64,000 bases of DNA from Gallalistipes aquisgranensis (GCF_014982715.1 NZ_JADCJY010000001.1:2232001-2296000); one strand, 5' to 3'. Positions 1 through 8,498 are shown, numbered from the stretch's first letter. Numbers and translations: made by a program. The notes: generated from the sequence alone by a model not told the origin.

Positions 1-1
1 T

Positions 2-913
2 TTCCGCCCCGTACGCGGGAACCGTCTCACCGCGGGCCTCGACTACAAGAACTGGGGCGGACACGCGTGGTACATCTACCGCGACGGCTCGCCGCGCAGC
101 GACCTGGTGCACCGCACGATCAACGAGACGGCCGCCTACCTCTCCGTACAGCAGGAGTTCGCCCGGATGCTGACCCTCAGCGCCGGGGTGCGCTACGAGT
201 ACAACAGCCGTTTCGGCGGCGTGTGGGTGCCGCAGGCCGGGTTCAGCTTCCGCCCCGCGGAGAACACCACCCTGCGGGGCTCCTTCTCCAAGGGTTTCCG
301 CAGCCCGAACATCCGGGAAATGTACATGTTCCCGCCCCAGAATCCCGACCTGCAGCCGGAGAACATGCTCAACTACGACCTGACCCTGGCCCAGTCCTTT
401 CTGGAGGGACGCCTCTCGGCCGAACTGACCGCCTTCTTCATCGACGGGCGCAACCTGATCGAGACCGTGCGGGAGAACGGCCGCCCGGCCAACCGCAACA
501 CGGGCCGGTTCATCAACAAGGGAATCGAGTTCGACCTCCACTACCGGGCGCTCCGCGACCTGTCGGTCGACGCCAATTACAGCTATCTGGCCACCAGCCG
601 TCCGCTGCTGGCCGCCCCGCGCCACAAGGCGTTCGCCGGAGCGACCTACACACCGGGACGCTTCTCGCTGAACGTCAGCCTGCAGGTGGTGTCGCGCCTC
701 TACACGCGACTGCCCTCGGCCGGGCAGAGCGCCGCGCTCCAGAACAACTACACGCTGCTCGGCGCCCGGGCCGCCTACCGTTTCGGTCCCGCCGACCGGG
801 GCATCAACCTCTTCGTCAAGGGCGAGAACCTCACCGCCGACCGCTACACGATCAACTACGGATTCCCCATGCCGCGCGCCCTGGTCTTCGGCGGCCTCGA
901 CTTCACGTTCTGA
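2..913 (+). CDS. TonB-dependent receptor, C-terminal part
   Basis: This is the last 303 residues of an outer-membrane TonB-dependent receptor; the gene begins before the window, and the frame is open from base 2. Alternating hydrophobic/polar beta-strands fill the fragment. It contains the family-typical GSFSKGFRSPNIREMY and NPDLQPENMLNYDL segments of the barrel and ends with the aromatic C-terminus LDFTF recognised by the BAM machinery. The plug domain and any TonB box lie outside the window, so the ligand (siderophore, cobalamin or other) cannot be told. Codon use is GC-rich like the native genome. A strong terminator follows 43 bases downstream, and the AT-rich island starts right after it. 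Confidence 0.93.
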   Translation, partial: FRPVRGNRLTAGLDYKNWGGHAWYIYRDGSPRSDLVHRTINETAAYLSVQQEFARMLTLSAGVRYEYNSRFGGVWVPQAGFSFRPAENTTLRGSFSKGFRSPNIREMYMFPPQNPDLQPENMLNYDLTLAQSFLEGRLSAELTAFFIDGRNLIETVRENGRPANRNTGRFINKGIEFDLHYRALRDLSVDANYSYLATSRPLLAAPRHKAFAGATYTPGRFSLNVSLQVVSRLYTRLPSAGQSAALQNNYTLLGARAAYRFGPADRGINLFVKGENLTADRYTINYGFPMPRALVFGGLDFTF

Positions 914-955
914 GAGGCGGAGTGCCCCGGGACCGGCCGGGAAAACCGCCGGAAA

Positions 956-999
956 AGAGCCGTCCCCTGCCGCAGATAGTCGCGGCAGGGGACGGCTCT
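956..999 (+). terminator. Intrinsic terminator of the TonB receptor gene
   Basis: A perfect 18-bp inverted repeat (956-973 pairing with 982-999) encloses an 8-base loop. It is GC-rich and is followed by CTTAAC rather than a long T run. It sits directly after the receptor stop codon and marks the last GC-rich sequence before the AT-rich island. Confidence 0.8.
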
Positions 1000-1050
1000 C
1001 CTTAACGTACAAGGAATCAAGTTAAATTCTGACAGATAATGCCTGCTTCG

Positions 1051-1725
1051 TTACAAATCTTCACCGTTCGCATGATTGTATTCATTATCATAATACATAT
1101 TTATGCGATATTTTCCATAATCGTTCGATATCATAAACCAAACAGGTCTTTTTAAATAATCTACTATCATAGACTCAGAGATTTTAATGATCTCAGATTG
1201 TAATTCTTCCGTCGGATTTTCCAATTGTTCGTCTGTATATTTGGACAGCAGGGTTGTCCTAAAAGTTTTCACAATACCCACAGTATCCATAGCCACCGGT
1301 TTCTGATAAAACACCGCCTCATAACGTTTTTTATCAACGATCATCTTATAAGAAATATTCTCATCTTCAGGAATAGTATAATCCTCGTCGGAGGACATAT
1401 ATTTAGAATTGTTTGCAAACTGTTTGCAAAGTTCATTGAACCGTATTCGAATATTCAGTTCATCGCTCGAATTGGCATCAGCCACCATAATACGCCAAAC
1501 TTTATTATTATTCGTTACCACAACAATATTTACATTCACCCCATTAAACTCTCCCACCAAAACATCACTTATCGGACTACTCTGATACCCCTTGGCTTTA
1601 AGTTTTCGTATCATTTCTGATTTGCTTCCATCTACGGGGATGCCAAGAAATCGGGTAACATTTTGTTGCGCATATACAGTCATTGAAAACATGAGCAACA
1701 TTGTAATTGAAAACAAACTTTTCAT
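1051..1725 (-). CDS. Secreted hypothetical protein
   Basis: A 224-residue protein that I do not recognise. The N-terminus MKSLFSITMLLMFSMTVYAQQ is a clear Sec signal peptide with probable cleavage before AQQ, which fixes the start at 1725. The open frame continues upstream to 1968, but that part runs through a structured repeat-like element and has no protein character. The mature part is mixed alpha/beta with a central acidic loop (SSDEDYTIPEDENIS). The segment FLGIPVDGSKSEMIRKLKAKGYQ near the N-terminus resembles openings seen in Bacteroidales hypothetical proteins. AT-rich codon use places it in the inserted island. Convergent with the TonB receptor gene; no partner genes are visible. Confidence 0.7.
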   Translation of the reverse strand: MKSLFSITMLLMFSMTVYAQQNVTRFLGIPVDGSKSEMIRKLKAKGYQSSPISDVLVGEFNGVNVNIVVVTNNNKVWRIMVADANSSDELNIRIRFNELCKQFANNSKYMSSDEDYTIPEDENISYKMIVDKKRYEAVFYQKPVAMDTVGIVKTFRTTLLSKYTDEQLENPTEELQSEIIKISESMIVDYLKRPVWFMISNDYGKYRINMYYDNEYNHANGEDL

Positions 1726-1772
1726 ATTACTAATTTTTTTCTGTCCTCCAGTTCCCCAAGAACCATTATTAA

Positions 1773-1891
1773 CCACGAAGCGTGGAACTGCAATGCCACG
1801 TCTCAGTTGAAGGTCGTAGGAAACCCGTGTACGGATGTAACAATAGCAGCCCACGCTATGCGTGAGAACCACTATGCCTTCCTTGTACACG
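1773..1891. repeat. Structured, repeat-like intergenic element
   Basis: Three inverted repeats are packed into 120 bases: CCACG-AAG-CGTGG at 1773-1785; an outer pair CGTGTAC (1826-1832) with GTACACG (1885-1891); and, inside it, CACGC-TAT-GCGTG at 1852-1864. The piece is GC-richer than its surroundings. It looks like a palindromic interspersed repeat or the remnant end of a mobile element. Only one copy lies in this window, so its repeat status is inference. Confidence 0.45.
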
Positions 1892-2087
1892 TTTGAAAAT
1901 TTCCTACATTTATAAAGTAAGATTCGAAAATGAAAACAAGAACTAATCAAATGAAAATAAAATAGCATTATATCAGTATATTATAACGACTACCGTATTT
2001 TCACTTGCTTTCAGTATTTATAGTTACTTGGTTCTTTTTCGGTGTATTTTTGTTTCTTATTTGTTCCTTAATTCGGATTATTCTTTC

Positions 2088-2095
2088 TACCTTTG
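2088..2095 (+). promoter_or_regulatory. -7 promoter box of the integrase
   Basis: TACCTTTG matches the Bacteroidetes -7 consensus TAnnTTTG and lies 32 bases before the integrase start codon. A TTTG at 2060-2063 could serve as the -33 element, although its 24-base spacing is longer than usual. Confidence 0.5.
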
Positions 2096-2126
2096 CGGCA
2101 AGAAGAACGAGTAAAAAAGAGACATT

Positions 2127-3269
2127 ATGCCCCGAGTAAAGAAACTCGCGAAAGTTAAGGAGCCGATTCGCCTTCGGATGAAAGATTTGGCCGACGGCAG
2201 CAAGAGCCTGTATCTCGATATATACCGCAATGGCAAACGGTCGTATGAATATCTGAAGATGTACATCATCCCTGAAACGGACGATAACGCCCGCAAGCGG
2301 AATGCAGCGACCATGACGGCAGCCAATACGATCAAATCTCGTCGCATCATCGAACTGACCAACGGCGAAGCGGGCATAAAGCGTACCGATGATAAGGAAA
2401 CAGTCTTATTGCTGGATTGGATGAATACCTACATGGAAAACCAGCAAAAGCGCGGCAAGAAGGACGGACATCAGATCAAAGTCGCTATTCAGATTCTGAA
2501 AAACTATGCCGGAGAACGGGTAACGATGGAGCAGGTGGACAAAACCTTTTGTCAAGGATATATCGACTACCTTCTGACGGAGTACCGCCCCATGGGTAAG
2601 CCCATTTCCAAGTTCACGGCACAGAACTACTATCGAGTACTGAACGGAGCGTTGAACGCCGCTGTCCGTGCCGACGTAATCAAACTGAACCCCTTTACGA
2701 AAATCGGCAATTCGGACAAGATACATCGTCCTGAAAGCAAAAGGGAGTATATGACCATCGAGGAACTTCGGGCATTGATCGCCACTCCGATGAAGAATGA
2801 GGCGGTAAAACAGGCTTACCTGTTCTCCTGCTTCTGCGGACTGAGGATAAGCGATATAATCGGCTTAAAATGGGGGAACGTATATGCGGATAACGGACAA
2901 TATCGGTTAGAGGTCGTAATGCAGAAGACAAAGGAACCGATTTACCTCCCGCTTTCGCCCGAAGCGCTACGGTGGATGCCCGAACGGGGCGAGAAGACGG
3001 CGGAGGATGCGGTGTTCGACCTGCCCTCCACGACGCATATAAATATTCTGCTCAAGCCGTGGGCGAAAGCGGCGGGTATCGACAAGCGGTTCTCGTTCCA
3101 CACGGCCCGGCATACGTTCGCTACGATGATGCTGACGCTCGGTGCGGACTTATATACGACTTCGAAACTGCTCGGCCATACGGATGTGAAGATGACGCAG
3201 GTATACGCCAAAATCATCAATCGCAAGAAAGACGAGGCGGTGAATCTTGTGAATGGATTGTTCGATTGA
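2127..3269 (+). CDS. Tyrosine recombinase / integrase
   Basis: A 380-residue site-specific recombinase of the Bacteroidales transposon/island type. It has an N-terminal arm-binding region, a SAM-like core-binding domain (about residues 90-190) and a C-terminal catalytic domain. The full catalytic set is visible: Arg240 in GLRISD, Lys267 in MQKTKEP, His325-x-x-Arg328 in HTARHTF, His351 in LLGHTDV and Tyr360 in TQVYAKI. It is therefore probably active. It stands alone, followed by its own terminator, and probably mobilised the surrounding AT-rich DNA. It lacks an excisionase neighbour, and no relaxase or conjugation genes are present. Confidence 0.92.
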   Translation: MPRVKKLAKVKEPIRLRMKDLADGSKSLYLDIYRNGKRSYEYLKMYIIPETDDNARKRNAATMTAANTIKSRRIIELTNGEAGIKRTDDKETVLLLDWMNTYMENQQKRGKKDGHQIKVAIQILKNYAGERVTMEQVDKTFCQGYIDYLLTEYRPMGKPISKFTAQNYYRVLNGALNAAVRADVIKLNPFTKIGNSDKIHRPESKREYMTIEELRALIATPMKNEAVKQAYLFSCFCGLRISDIIGLKWGNVYADNGQYRLEVVMQKTKEPIYLPLSPEALRWMPERGEKTAEDAVFDLPSTTHINILLKPWAKAAGIDKRFSFHTARHTFATMMLTLGADLYTTSKLLGHTDVKMTQVYAKIINRKKDEAVNLVNGLFD

Positions 3270-3297
3270 TTCTGAATCAAGCGCGGTTTGGAAAACG

Positions 3298-3347
3298 GTT
3301 TACTTTGCTATGGGGGCGTATAGGAGAAAAAGAAAGTAAACTTTTTT
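3298..3347 (+). terminator. Probable terminator of the integrase
   Basis: GTTTACTTT (3298-3306) pairs with AAAGTAAAC (3333-3341) and is followed at once by six T. The loop is long (26 bases), so the hairpin is only moderately convincing. Confidence 0.5.
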
Positions 3348-3413
3348 GCGGGCTGAATATATAGCCCTGAATAAAGCCGGCAAATGCGATGGCGCGTAGC
3401 ATGAATACATCTG

Positions 3414-3435
3414 AGAAGAAATAAATATTTCTTCT
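3414..3435. repeat. 22-bp inverted repeat downstream of the integrase
   Basis: AGAAGAAATA and TATTTCTTCT are perfect 10-bp arms around an AA spacer. Its position between the recombinase and the defence genes suggests a recombinase or regulator binding site, but there is no direct evidence of function. Confidence 0.35.
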
Positions 3436-3439
3436 ATAA

Positions 3440-3624
3440 GAGGTGTTCCTTGTATTCTCCGCTTATCTTGAACGTTTGTTGCGAGACCTTGACAAAGTAG
3501 CAGGGATATGTCGCCTCGCAATATGACGGTTATAATAGGGGCATTCTGCAACCTTGCAGGGCTTATCCTATTACTTCCCTCAATCCGGATAGCTTTCAAA
3601 ACCGCGCTGCAAATTCTTTTCTAA
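3440..3624 (+). pseudogene. Possible decayed small membrane-protein gene
   Basis: Two overlapping frames together read like one small protein. One frame (about 3440-3525) gives VFLVFSAYLERLLRDLDK. The next frame (3508-3624, 38 residues from ATG) gives MSPRNMTVIIGAFCNLAGLI followed by a hydrophobic and then basic tail. A frameshift near 3500 would join them. The hydrophobic stretch could be one membrane helix. This may be coincidence in an otherwise gene-free region. Confidence 0.25.
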
Positions 3625-3746
3625 GTTCCCTCTTATCGTTAAAATTTTGATGGGCGATAAATAATTGCTGTTCCTGCAGCGAATAGACCCTTTGTTCATT
3701 TGTTTTGCCGAATCCAAACAGCCCACTATCGAACAATCATATAGCC

Positions 3747-3840
3747 TCTGCTTGCAGATTGAATGGCATTGCTCCCGACGATGAATGTCTGTTGGGGTAT
3801 TAGGCTACCCCGACAGTTGTCGGGCTGTACAGCAGGCAAG
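3747..3840. repeat. Left copy of a direct repeat flanking the defence genes
   Basis: It shares TCTGCTTGCAG (3747-3757) and GTTGGGGTATTAGGCT (3791-3806), in the same order and orientation and with similar spacing, with the right copy at 15954-16055. Just after the shared block it has its own small palindrome, CCCGACA-GT-TGTCGGG (3809-3824). The two copies enclose RloA through AIPR. Confidence 0.7.
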
Positions 3841-4067
3841 ATGGATCAACTTTGCAAATGGCAGATAAAGTTAAACAGCTGTAAGTCTGTCAAATTGCGT
3901 TAGCCAATTATTCAAAGGTTTATGAGTTGCAAGCAGCGAATGGACACACAAATATAGAAACATCATTCTTTGGGTTGTCGAACGATCCCTATATAACAAT
4001 ACTTTTTGCAAGCGGCCTTTAATCCATAAAAAAGTTATCCAAATTAAGATTTTGTCATTTAATTTGT

Positions 4068-4075
4068 TATATTTG
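4068..4075 (+). promoter_or_regulatory. -7 promoter box of the rloA operon
   Basis: TATATTTG is an exact match to TAnnTTTG and lies 28 bases before the RloA start codon, giving a leader of about 20 bases. Confidence 0.6.
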
Positions 4076-4103
4076 CAAGGAAATTACAAATTTAGGGGAT
4101 AAA

Positions 4104-5348
4104 ATGGTACTTGAAATTCGTCTGAGCAACTTCTTTTCAATTAAAGATGAGGTGGTGCTGGATATGCAGGCAGCAAGCATCCAGACTAAAAAGGCAAAGG
4201 AGCTTGAAGAAAATACATTTGTATGCAGTGATGAGCGGCTACTTAAAACTGTTGCCATTTATGGTGCAAATGCATCAGGAAAAAGCAGTCTTATCAAGGC
4301 TATTCGCGCTTGTGTGGGAATGATATTCTCATCTCACAATTACAACGAGAATACGATATTTGCCTTTACTCCGTTCAAATTCGGGGGCATTGGCAAGCCA
4401 AGTACATTTTTCATTCGCTTTCTTCTTGAGGGGATCGAATATGAATATTCTTTTGAGCTCAATAAAGTTGAGATCCTGAAAGAGGCACTGTATTATTATC
4501 CGAATGGACGTCGTTCACTGGTGTTTTCTCGCGATGAGACAAAGGGACCCGACAAAAAGGATATCTATGAATTCCGTTCGGTAATTCGCCGCCCGATGGA
4601 TGTTGCTGCCAATACGTCCAAGAAAACGCTTTTTGTGTCGCGTGCCAGTCAGATGGACCGAGATGTCGCAAAAGATGTTTTTCGGTACTTCAATGAGCGT
4701 TTTATTCTGAATTATTTCGGATATAATTCGTTCTCTGTCGAGCGCTTGTTGAATGAGAACAAAGAGCAGTTCCTTAATGTGCTGCGAATTGCTGACAGCG
4801 ACATTGTCAAAATCGACAGCCGGCACGAGAATAAAGTTCTGTCTACTGCGGTGATTGATCCAGCTGAAAACCAGATATTGTCGGTAGAGGATATTCAGAA
4901 ATCGCAGCTGGTCATTACGACCTATCACAGAAATAACCCGGATGTTCCTTTCAACTTTTTTGCAGAAGAGTCTGATGGAACACAGCGCTTATTCAACATG
5001 ATGCTGACGATTCTGGATATCGTCAAGAATAATAAAATCTTGTTGATAGATGAAATCGAGACGCAGTTGCATATAAAACTGGTAGAGTATATTATCGGTT
5101 TGTTCAATAAAAGCGAATCGGCGCAGCTGATATATACTACACACAATACATACCTGCTTAATACCAACAAGCTGCGTAAGGATCAGATATATTTTGTCAA
5201 CAAACGGGATGACGGGTCTTCGGATTTGTATTCGCTGTTTGATTACAAAGATTTCCGCGACGGACTGGATGCAGAGAAGGCATATCTGCAAGGTCGTTTC
5301 GATGCCATCCCGTATATTGACGAACAGGCGGATAGTTTTATAAAATAG
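4104..5348 (+). CDS. RloA / AbiLi-like AAA ATPase
   Basis: A 414-residue ABC/SMC-type ATPase of the AAA_15/AAA_21 group. These pair with a nuclease partner in phage-defence operons (RloAB, AbiL; distantly PARIS and OLD-type systems). The N-terminus MVLEIRLSNFFSIKDE is typical of the family. Walker A is GANASGKS at residues 54-61, Walker B with its acidic pair is ILLIDEIE near residue 315, and the family-specific QLIYTTHNTYLL follows near 345. No nuclease domain is fused to it. The RloB-type partner starts 8 bases after its stop codon. The likely role, known for the family, is sensing and then activating or restraining the partner. Confidence 0.88.
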   Translation: MVLEIRLSNFFSIKDEVVLDMQAASIQTKKAKELEENTFVCSDERLLKTVAIYGANASGKSSLIKAIRACVGMIFSSHNYNENTIFAFTPFKFGGIGKPSTFFIRFLLEGIEYEYSFELNKVEILKEALYYYPNGRRSLVFSRDETKGPDKKDIYEFRSVIRRPMDVAANTSKKTLFVSRASQMDRDVAKDVFRYFNERFILNYFGYNSFSVERLLNENKEQFLNVLRIADSDIVKIDSRHENKVLSTAVIDPAENQILSVEDIQKSQLVITTYHRNNPDVPFNFFAEESDGTQRLFNMMLTILDIVKNNKILLIDEIETQLHIKLVEYIIGLFNKSESAQLIYTTHNTYLLNTNKLRKDQIYFVNKRDDGSSDLYSLFDYKDFRDGLDAEKAYLQGRFDAIPYIDEQADSFIK

Positions 5349-5356
5349 ACACTGAT

Positions 5357-5899
5357 ATGGGACGACAAATAAGAAAATCCAAAGGCAAAACAATGAAGCC
5401 GAACTTCTTTGTTTTCTGTGAGGGAGAGTCGGAAGTTGCCTATATCAGTCACCTCCGTTCACAATACCGTGCGCCTATTCAGATTATCCCAAGAAAGAGC
5501 GATTCGAACATATCCGTTCGGTATATAGAGAATTGCAAGCGGGAATATATTGTGACCAAAAATGATAAAACGTTTCTAATGTATGACCTTGATGTGGACG
5601 GAATGCTGGAACATCTGCAAAGCATCCCGAATGCCGTATTGCTGGTGTCGAATCCATGTATTGAGTTATGGTATCTGCTGCACTTTGAGGAGTGTCATGC
5701 CGAACTAACTCAAAACGCCTGCATCAAGAAACTGAAAAGACATCTTGAACACTATGTAAAGGGAATTTTGGCATTGAATGAGAAACAGCAGCTGTCCGAC
5801 AAGACATCAGAAGCAACGGCAAGAGCCAAGGTGTTGGAGACATATAATAATCCGTCAACTACCATCTATAAAATGATAGAACTACTGGAAAGTCTGTAA
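5357..5899 (+). CDS. RloB-like TOPRIM-type nuclease
   Basis: A 180-residue RloB/AbiLii-family protein. It starts with a basic segment (MGRQIRKSKGKTMK). The TOPRIM-like acidic motifs are visible: Glu22 in FCEGESE, the DLDVD run at residues 77-81, and the family signature SNPCIELWYLLHF at 98-110. These residues are expected to bind metal and cleave nucleic acid. It is eight bases downstream of the ATPase and eleven bases upstream of a third small gene, so it is almost certainly co-transcribed with both. An alternative start at 5393 would remove the basic tail; the earlier start is preferred because basic N-termini are common in the family. Confidence 0.85.
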   Translation: MGRQIRKSKGKTMKPNFFVFCEGESEVAYISHLRSQYRAPIQIIPRKSDSNISVRYIENCKREYIVTKNDKTFLMYDLDVDGMLEHLQSIPNAVLLVSNPCIELWYLLHFEECHAELTQNACIKKLKRHLEHYVKGILALNEKQQLSDKTSEATARAKVLETYNNPSTTIYKMIELLESL

Positions 5900-5909
5900 T
5901 TTAAAAATC

Positions 5910-6263
5910 ATGGAGAATAGGGAAATAACGTTAGCCGATATCTTTCTTGACGTCTTGTCAAAATCACAAGATAAAGGTGCTAAACAAATGGCAGAGCGAA
6001 TAAAGGCAGCTGTTAAATCGCCAGAGGTATTGGAACTGGTAAACATATGTGTTATAAATGCATTGGGATTTAAATCCAAAATCAGCAGCAAAACCGTAGA
6101 TGATGCAATCGATGGTATTATCAGTTTTGTACACGCTGAAATTGACAGCAGCTCTTTATCGGATGATGACAAAGAGAAAGAAAAGAATTCATACAAACAG
6201 TTTGCAAAAAGTCTCGGTAAAATATTAAAAGAGAATTTACGGGCGGAGCAACAGCTAATATAG
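5910..6263 (+). CDS. Small helical protein, third gene of the RloAB operon
   Basis: A 117-residue protein I do not recognise. It is predicted to be almost entirely alpha-helical, with alternating charged residues and a Lys/Glu-rich C-terminal helix (DDDKEKEKNSYKQFAKSL). It has no signal peptide or membrane segment. It starts eleven bases after rloB and shares its AT-rich composition, so it belongs to the same transcript. RloA/RloB pairs are usually described as two-gene systems. This could be an accessory factor, an inhibitor/antitoxin or an unrelated rider, and the sequence does not decide between them. Confidence 0.7.
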   Translation: MENREITLADIFLDVLSKSQDKGAKQMAERIKAAVKSPEVLELVNICVINALGFKSKISSKTVDDAIDGIISFVHAEIDSSSLSDDDKEKEKNSYKQFAKSLGKILKENLRAEQQLI

Positions 6264-6747
6264 AAGAAGTAATTACGGACATCTATAATTATTCTGCAAT
6301 ATTTTCAAGCAGCTGGATATTGGCAGGTAGTCAGAGGGCAGATTCGTGTCTATTGAAGTAAAACTATGCACATAACAGTATATGTCAGCAGAGCATATTC
6401 AGTCAAAGGCAGGATAGTTCCATTCAATGGATTGTATCGTATTGACGTCTTCGATTTAGACTCAAACCCTTTGCGAATTTCTTGAATCAGCGCAGTCGGC
6501 ATCTATTTTTCCGCTCAGAAACTCACGCAAGCCTTATTCGCCGTAACTACACTTACGAATATTCGATTGCAGCAATAATTTACAGTGGTTGCGCTCACGA
6601 TTTATAACTCATGACATCATAGAAATTTCGATGATTATTCAAACTTCACAGTTCAGTGATGCTGGCCGAGAACGTTAAATTTGACGTGAAAGATAGAAAT
6701 TAACAGCATCTGTACTGCTTTGTGCTAATTGATTTTAATATAGTGCT
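6264..6747. other. Gene-poor gap between the two defence modules
   Basis: About 480 AT-rich bases between the rloA-rloB-117-aa operon and the convergent vsr gene. The only notable frame is a 39-residue ORF (6366-6485, starting MHITVYVSRAYSVKG) without recognisable features. No strong terminator hairpin was seen. It may be the scar where two modules were joined. Confidence 0.5.
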
Positions 6748-7170
6748 TTAAGGTGCGCTTCTAATGATTGAAACTATTTGATTAATGGTTTGTAATAATT
6801 GGGATTTATTTATTTCGCATTCCCATATTATAACAACTTTCCATCCTAACTGCTGAAGCTTCAATATAGTTTCTTTATCTCTTTGATGATTGCGGAGGAT
6901 TTTTGATTCCCAGTATTCTACATTTGATTTTGGCAGAACAAAATGCTTGCATCCCTCATGTCCGTGCCAGAAACATCCATTAATAAAAATCACCGTTTTG
7001 TATTTGGGCAAAACAATGTCTGGTTTGCCAGGCAATTTGCTGACATTGATCCGATAACGATATCCTCTGCGGAAAAGCTCATGTCTTACAAGAATCTCAG
7101 GCTTGGTATTCTTGGACCGAATATGCGACATACAGCGGCGGCGTTGTTCTTGAGTTAATGTATCAGGCAT
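6748..7170 (-). CDS. vsr: Very short patch repair endonuclease (Vsr)
   Basis: A 140-residue Vsr-family endonuclease, which nicks 5' of the T in T:G mismatches arising from 5-methylcytosine deamination. Visible residues agree with the E. coli enzyme: Glu25 in NTKPE, Asp51 in GKPDIVL, and the zinc/active-site segment GCFWHGHEGC at 65-74 with Cys66, Trp68, His69 and His71. A further zinc Cys lies in IIWECE near 118. The start at 7170 (MPDTLTQEQRRR) is chosen because upstream codons lack family similarity and this start matches the usual length of about 140-155 residues. It is transcribed divergently from the m5C methyltransferase next door, the usual pairing that limits mutagenesis by the methylase. 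Confidence 0.93.
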   Translation of the reverse strand: MPDTLTQEQRRRCMSHIRSKNTKPEILVRHELFRRGYRYRINVSKLPGKPDIVLPKYKTVIFINGCFWHGHEGCKHFVLPKSNVEYWESKILRNHQRDKETILKLQQLGWKVVIIWECEINKSQLLQTINQIVSIIRSAP

Positions 7171-7329
7171 TTTGATGCTTATTATCTTTTGGTAAAGGTA
7201 GTGATTATTTAAAATATTTAGGCTTGCTGACAAACAACATTCAGCATTCTTCAGATCTTATTCAAATGAAAACGTTTACAGCCCTCTGAATTATTTTCAT
7301 TTAGTCAATCTCTGTTTGTGGAAAAAATG

Positions 7330-7337
7330 TATCTTTG
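7330..7337 (+). promoter_or_regulatory. -7 promoter box of the methyltransferase operon
   Basis: TATCTTTG matches TAnnTTTG in the 220-base vsr/methyltransferase intergenic region, about 54 bases before the chosen methyltransferase start. It is the only clear promoter seen for the five-gene run that follows. Confidence 0.55.
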
Positions 7338-7390
7338 TAAAATATGATTCAGCCGATTGAATACATTCAGTGTGCTGAAGAGTGGTAAAG

Positions 7391-8488
7391 ATGCAAGATG
7401 CAAACTACAAAATGAAGAAGCCCAACAAACAGCTGATTGGCATAGACCTTTTTGCAGGTGCAGGCGGATTAAGTCTGGGTGCAGAAATGGCTGGTATATC
7501 CATGCGGTATGCAGTTGAAGCAGACACTTATGCCGCAGCCTCATATAAAAGAAATTTTAAGAATGCAGCCGTTTTCTGTGAAGATATAAGAAAACTTTCA
7601 GCTGATAGATTAAATACTCACCCGGTTTTTATAATAATGGGCGGCCCCCCATGTCAGGGATTCTCTCTTTCAAACACAAAAACCAGAGATATGTCAAATC
7701 CAAATAACAGGATGTTTGAGGAATTTTTGCGTTTTGTTGATAAAATTGCTCCAACATGGTTTGTATTTGAAAATGTATATGGCCTGACAAAGTTTAAAAA
7801 CGGAGAGGAGAATATACAGAATCATATAGAAAACCGATTTAGACATATTGGCTATACGGTCAAATCAAAAATACTGTATGCATCTGATTTTGGTGTGCCG
7901 CAGCGCCGGAACAGGCTGTTTATTGTCGGGAATAGAAATGGGATAGATTTTGAGTTCCCCAAAGAGTTTGATTATTCAGTTTCTGTCGATGAGGCGATTA
8001 GCGATTTGCCGGTTCTTGAAAATGGAGAAATTCAAATGAAAGGGGAATACACGGTCCCTTTTGAGCAGGCGTCTCCATATGCTCAGTTGATGAGGCAAAA
8101 ATCAAAAGCCCCCACCCAGAATATCGTATCACGCAATAAGGACTATGTAGTTGAACGCTATAAATACATTGGCCAAGGTGAAAACTGGTCTTCTATCCCC
8201 GACCATTTAATGGGGAACTATGCCGATAAAAAACGATGCCACAGCGGAATCTATAAACGATTGATAGGCAGCAAGCCGTCGGTGGTTATATCGAACTATA
8301 GAAAAAGCATGCTTATCCATCCTCATCAGGATCGAGGGTTGTCTGTTCGTGAGGCGGCCCGGCTGCAAAGTTTTCCCGATGATTTCATATTTGAAGGCCC
8401 CGTATCGTATGTTCAGCAGCAGATTGGCAATGCTGTTCCTCCGTTGCTTGCCAAAGCTGTTATGAAGAAGATATTGACTTATAAATAA
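7391..8488 (+). CDS. DNA (cytosine-5-)-methyltransferase
   Basis: A 365-residue m5C methylase with all signature motifs in order: motif I (LFAGAGGLSLG), motif IV GGPPCQGFS with catalytic Cys88, motif VI FENVYGL with Glu127, motif VIII (VPQRRNRLFIVG), a short target-recognition region, motif IX (SVREAARLQSFPDDF) and motif X (QIGNAVPPLL). It methylates a DNA site that cannot be read from the sequence, presumably marking self DNA for the genes that follow. A GTG at 7382 and an ATG at 7412 are alternative starts; 7391 is a compromise. It is ten bases upstream of the MORC-like ATPase and divergent from vsr. Confidence 0.93.
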   Translation: MQDANYKMKKPNKQLIGIDLFAGAGGLSLGAEMAGISMRYAVEADTYAAASYKRNFKNAAVFCEDIRKLSADRLNTHPVFIIMGGPPCQGFSLSNTKTRDMSNPNNRMFEEFLRFVDKIAPTWFVFENVYGLTKFKNGEENIQNHIENRFRHIGYTVKSKILYASDFGVPQRRNRLFIVGNRNGIDFEFPKEFDYSVSVDEAISDLPVLENGEIQMKGEYTVPFEQASPYAQLMRQKSKAPTQNIVSRNKDYVVERYKYIGQGENWSSIPDHLMGNYADKKRCHSGIYKRLIGSKPSVVISNYRKSMLIHPHQDRGLSVREAARLQSFPDDFIFEGPVSYVQQQIGNAVPPLLAKAVMKKILTYK

Positions 8489-8498
8489 CATTGCAGCT

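Larger units (their letters stand above)
1726..2126. other. Gene-free stretch before the integrase
   Basis: About 400 bases between the divergent secreted-protein gene and the integrase. It contains the structured element at 1773-1891 and, close to the integrase, a promoter -7 box at 2088-2095. No convincing small gene was found. Confidence 0.6.
3270..4103. other. Gene-poor stretch between integrase and RloA
   Basis: About 830 bases without a convincing intact gene. It holds the integrase terminator, a 22-bp inverted repeat, a possible decayed small gene, the left copy of a direct repeat (3747-3840) and the RloA promoter. The base composition is AT-rich throughout. Confidence 0.6.

Noticed and set aside
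1726-1968. N-terminal extension of the secreted hypothetical protein
   Set aside because: The extension translates the hairpin-rich intergenic element and would bury the signal peptide. The start at 1725 is better.
6366-6485. A 39-codon ORF between the two defence modules
   Set aside because: It is too short, has no promoter or conserved feature, and its composition does not favour coding.
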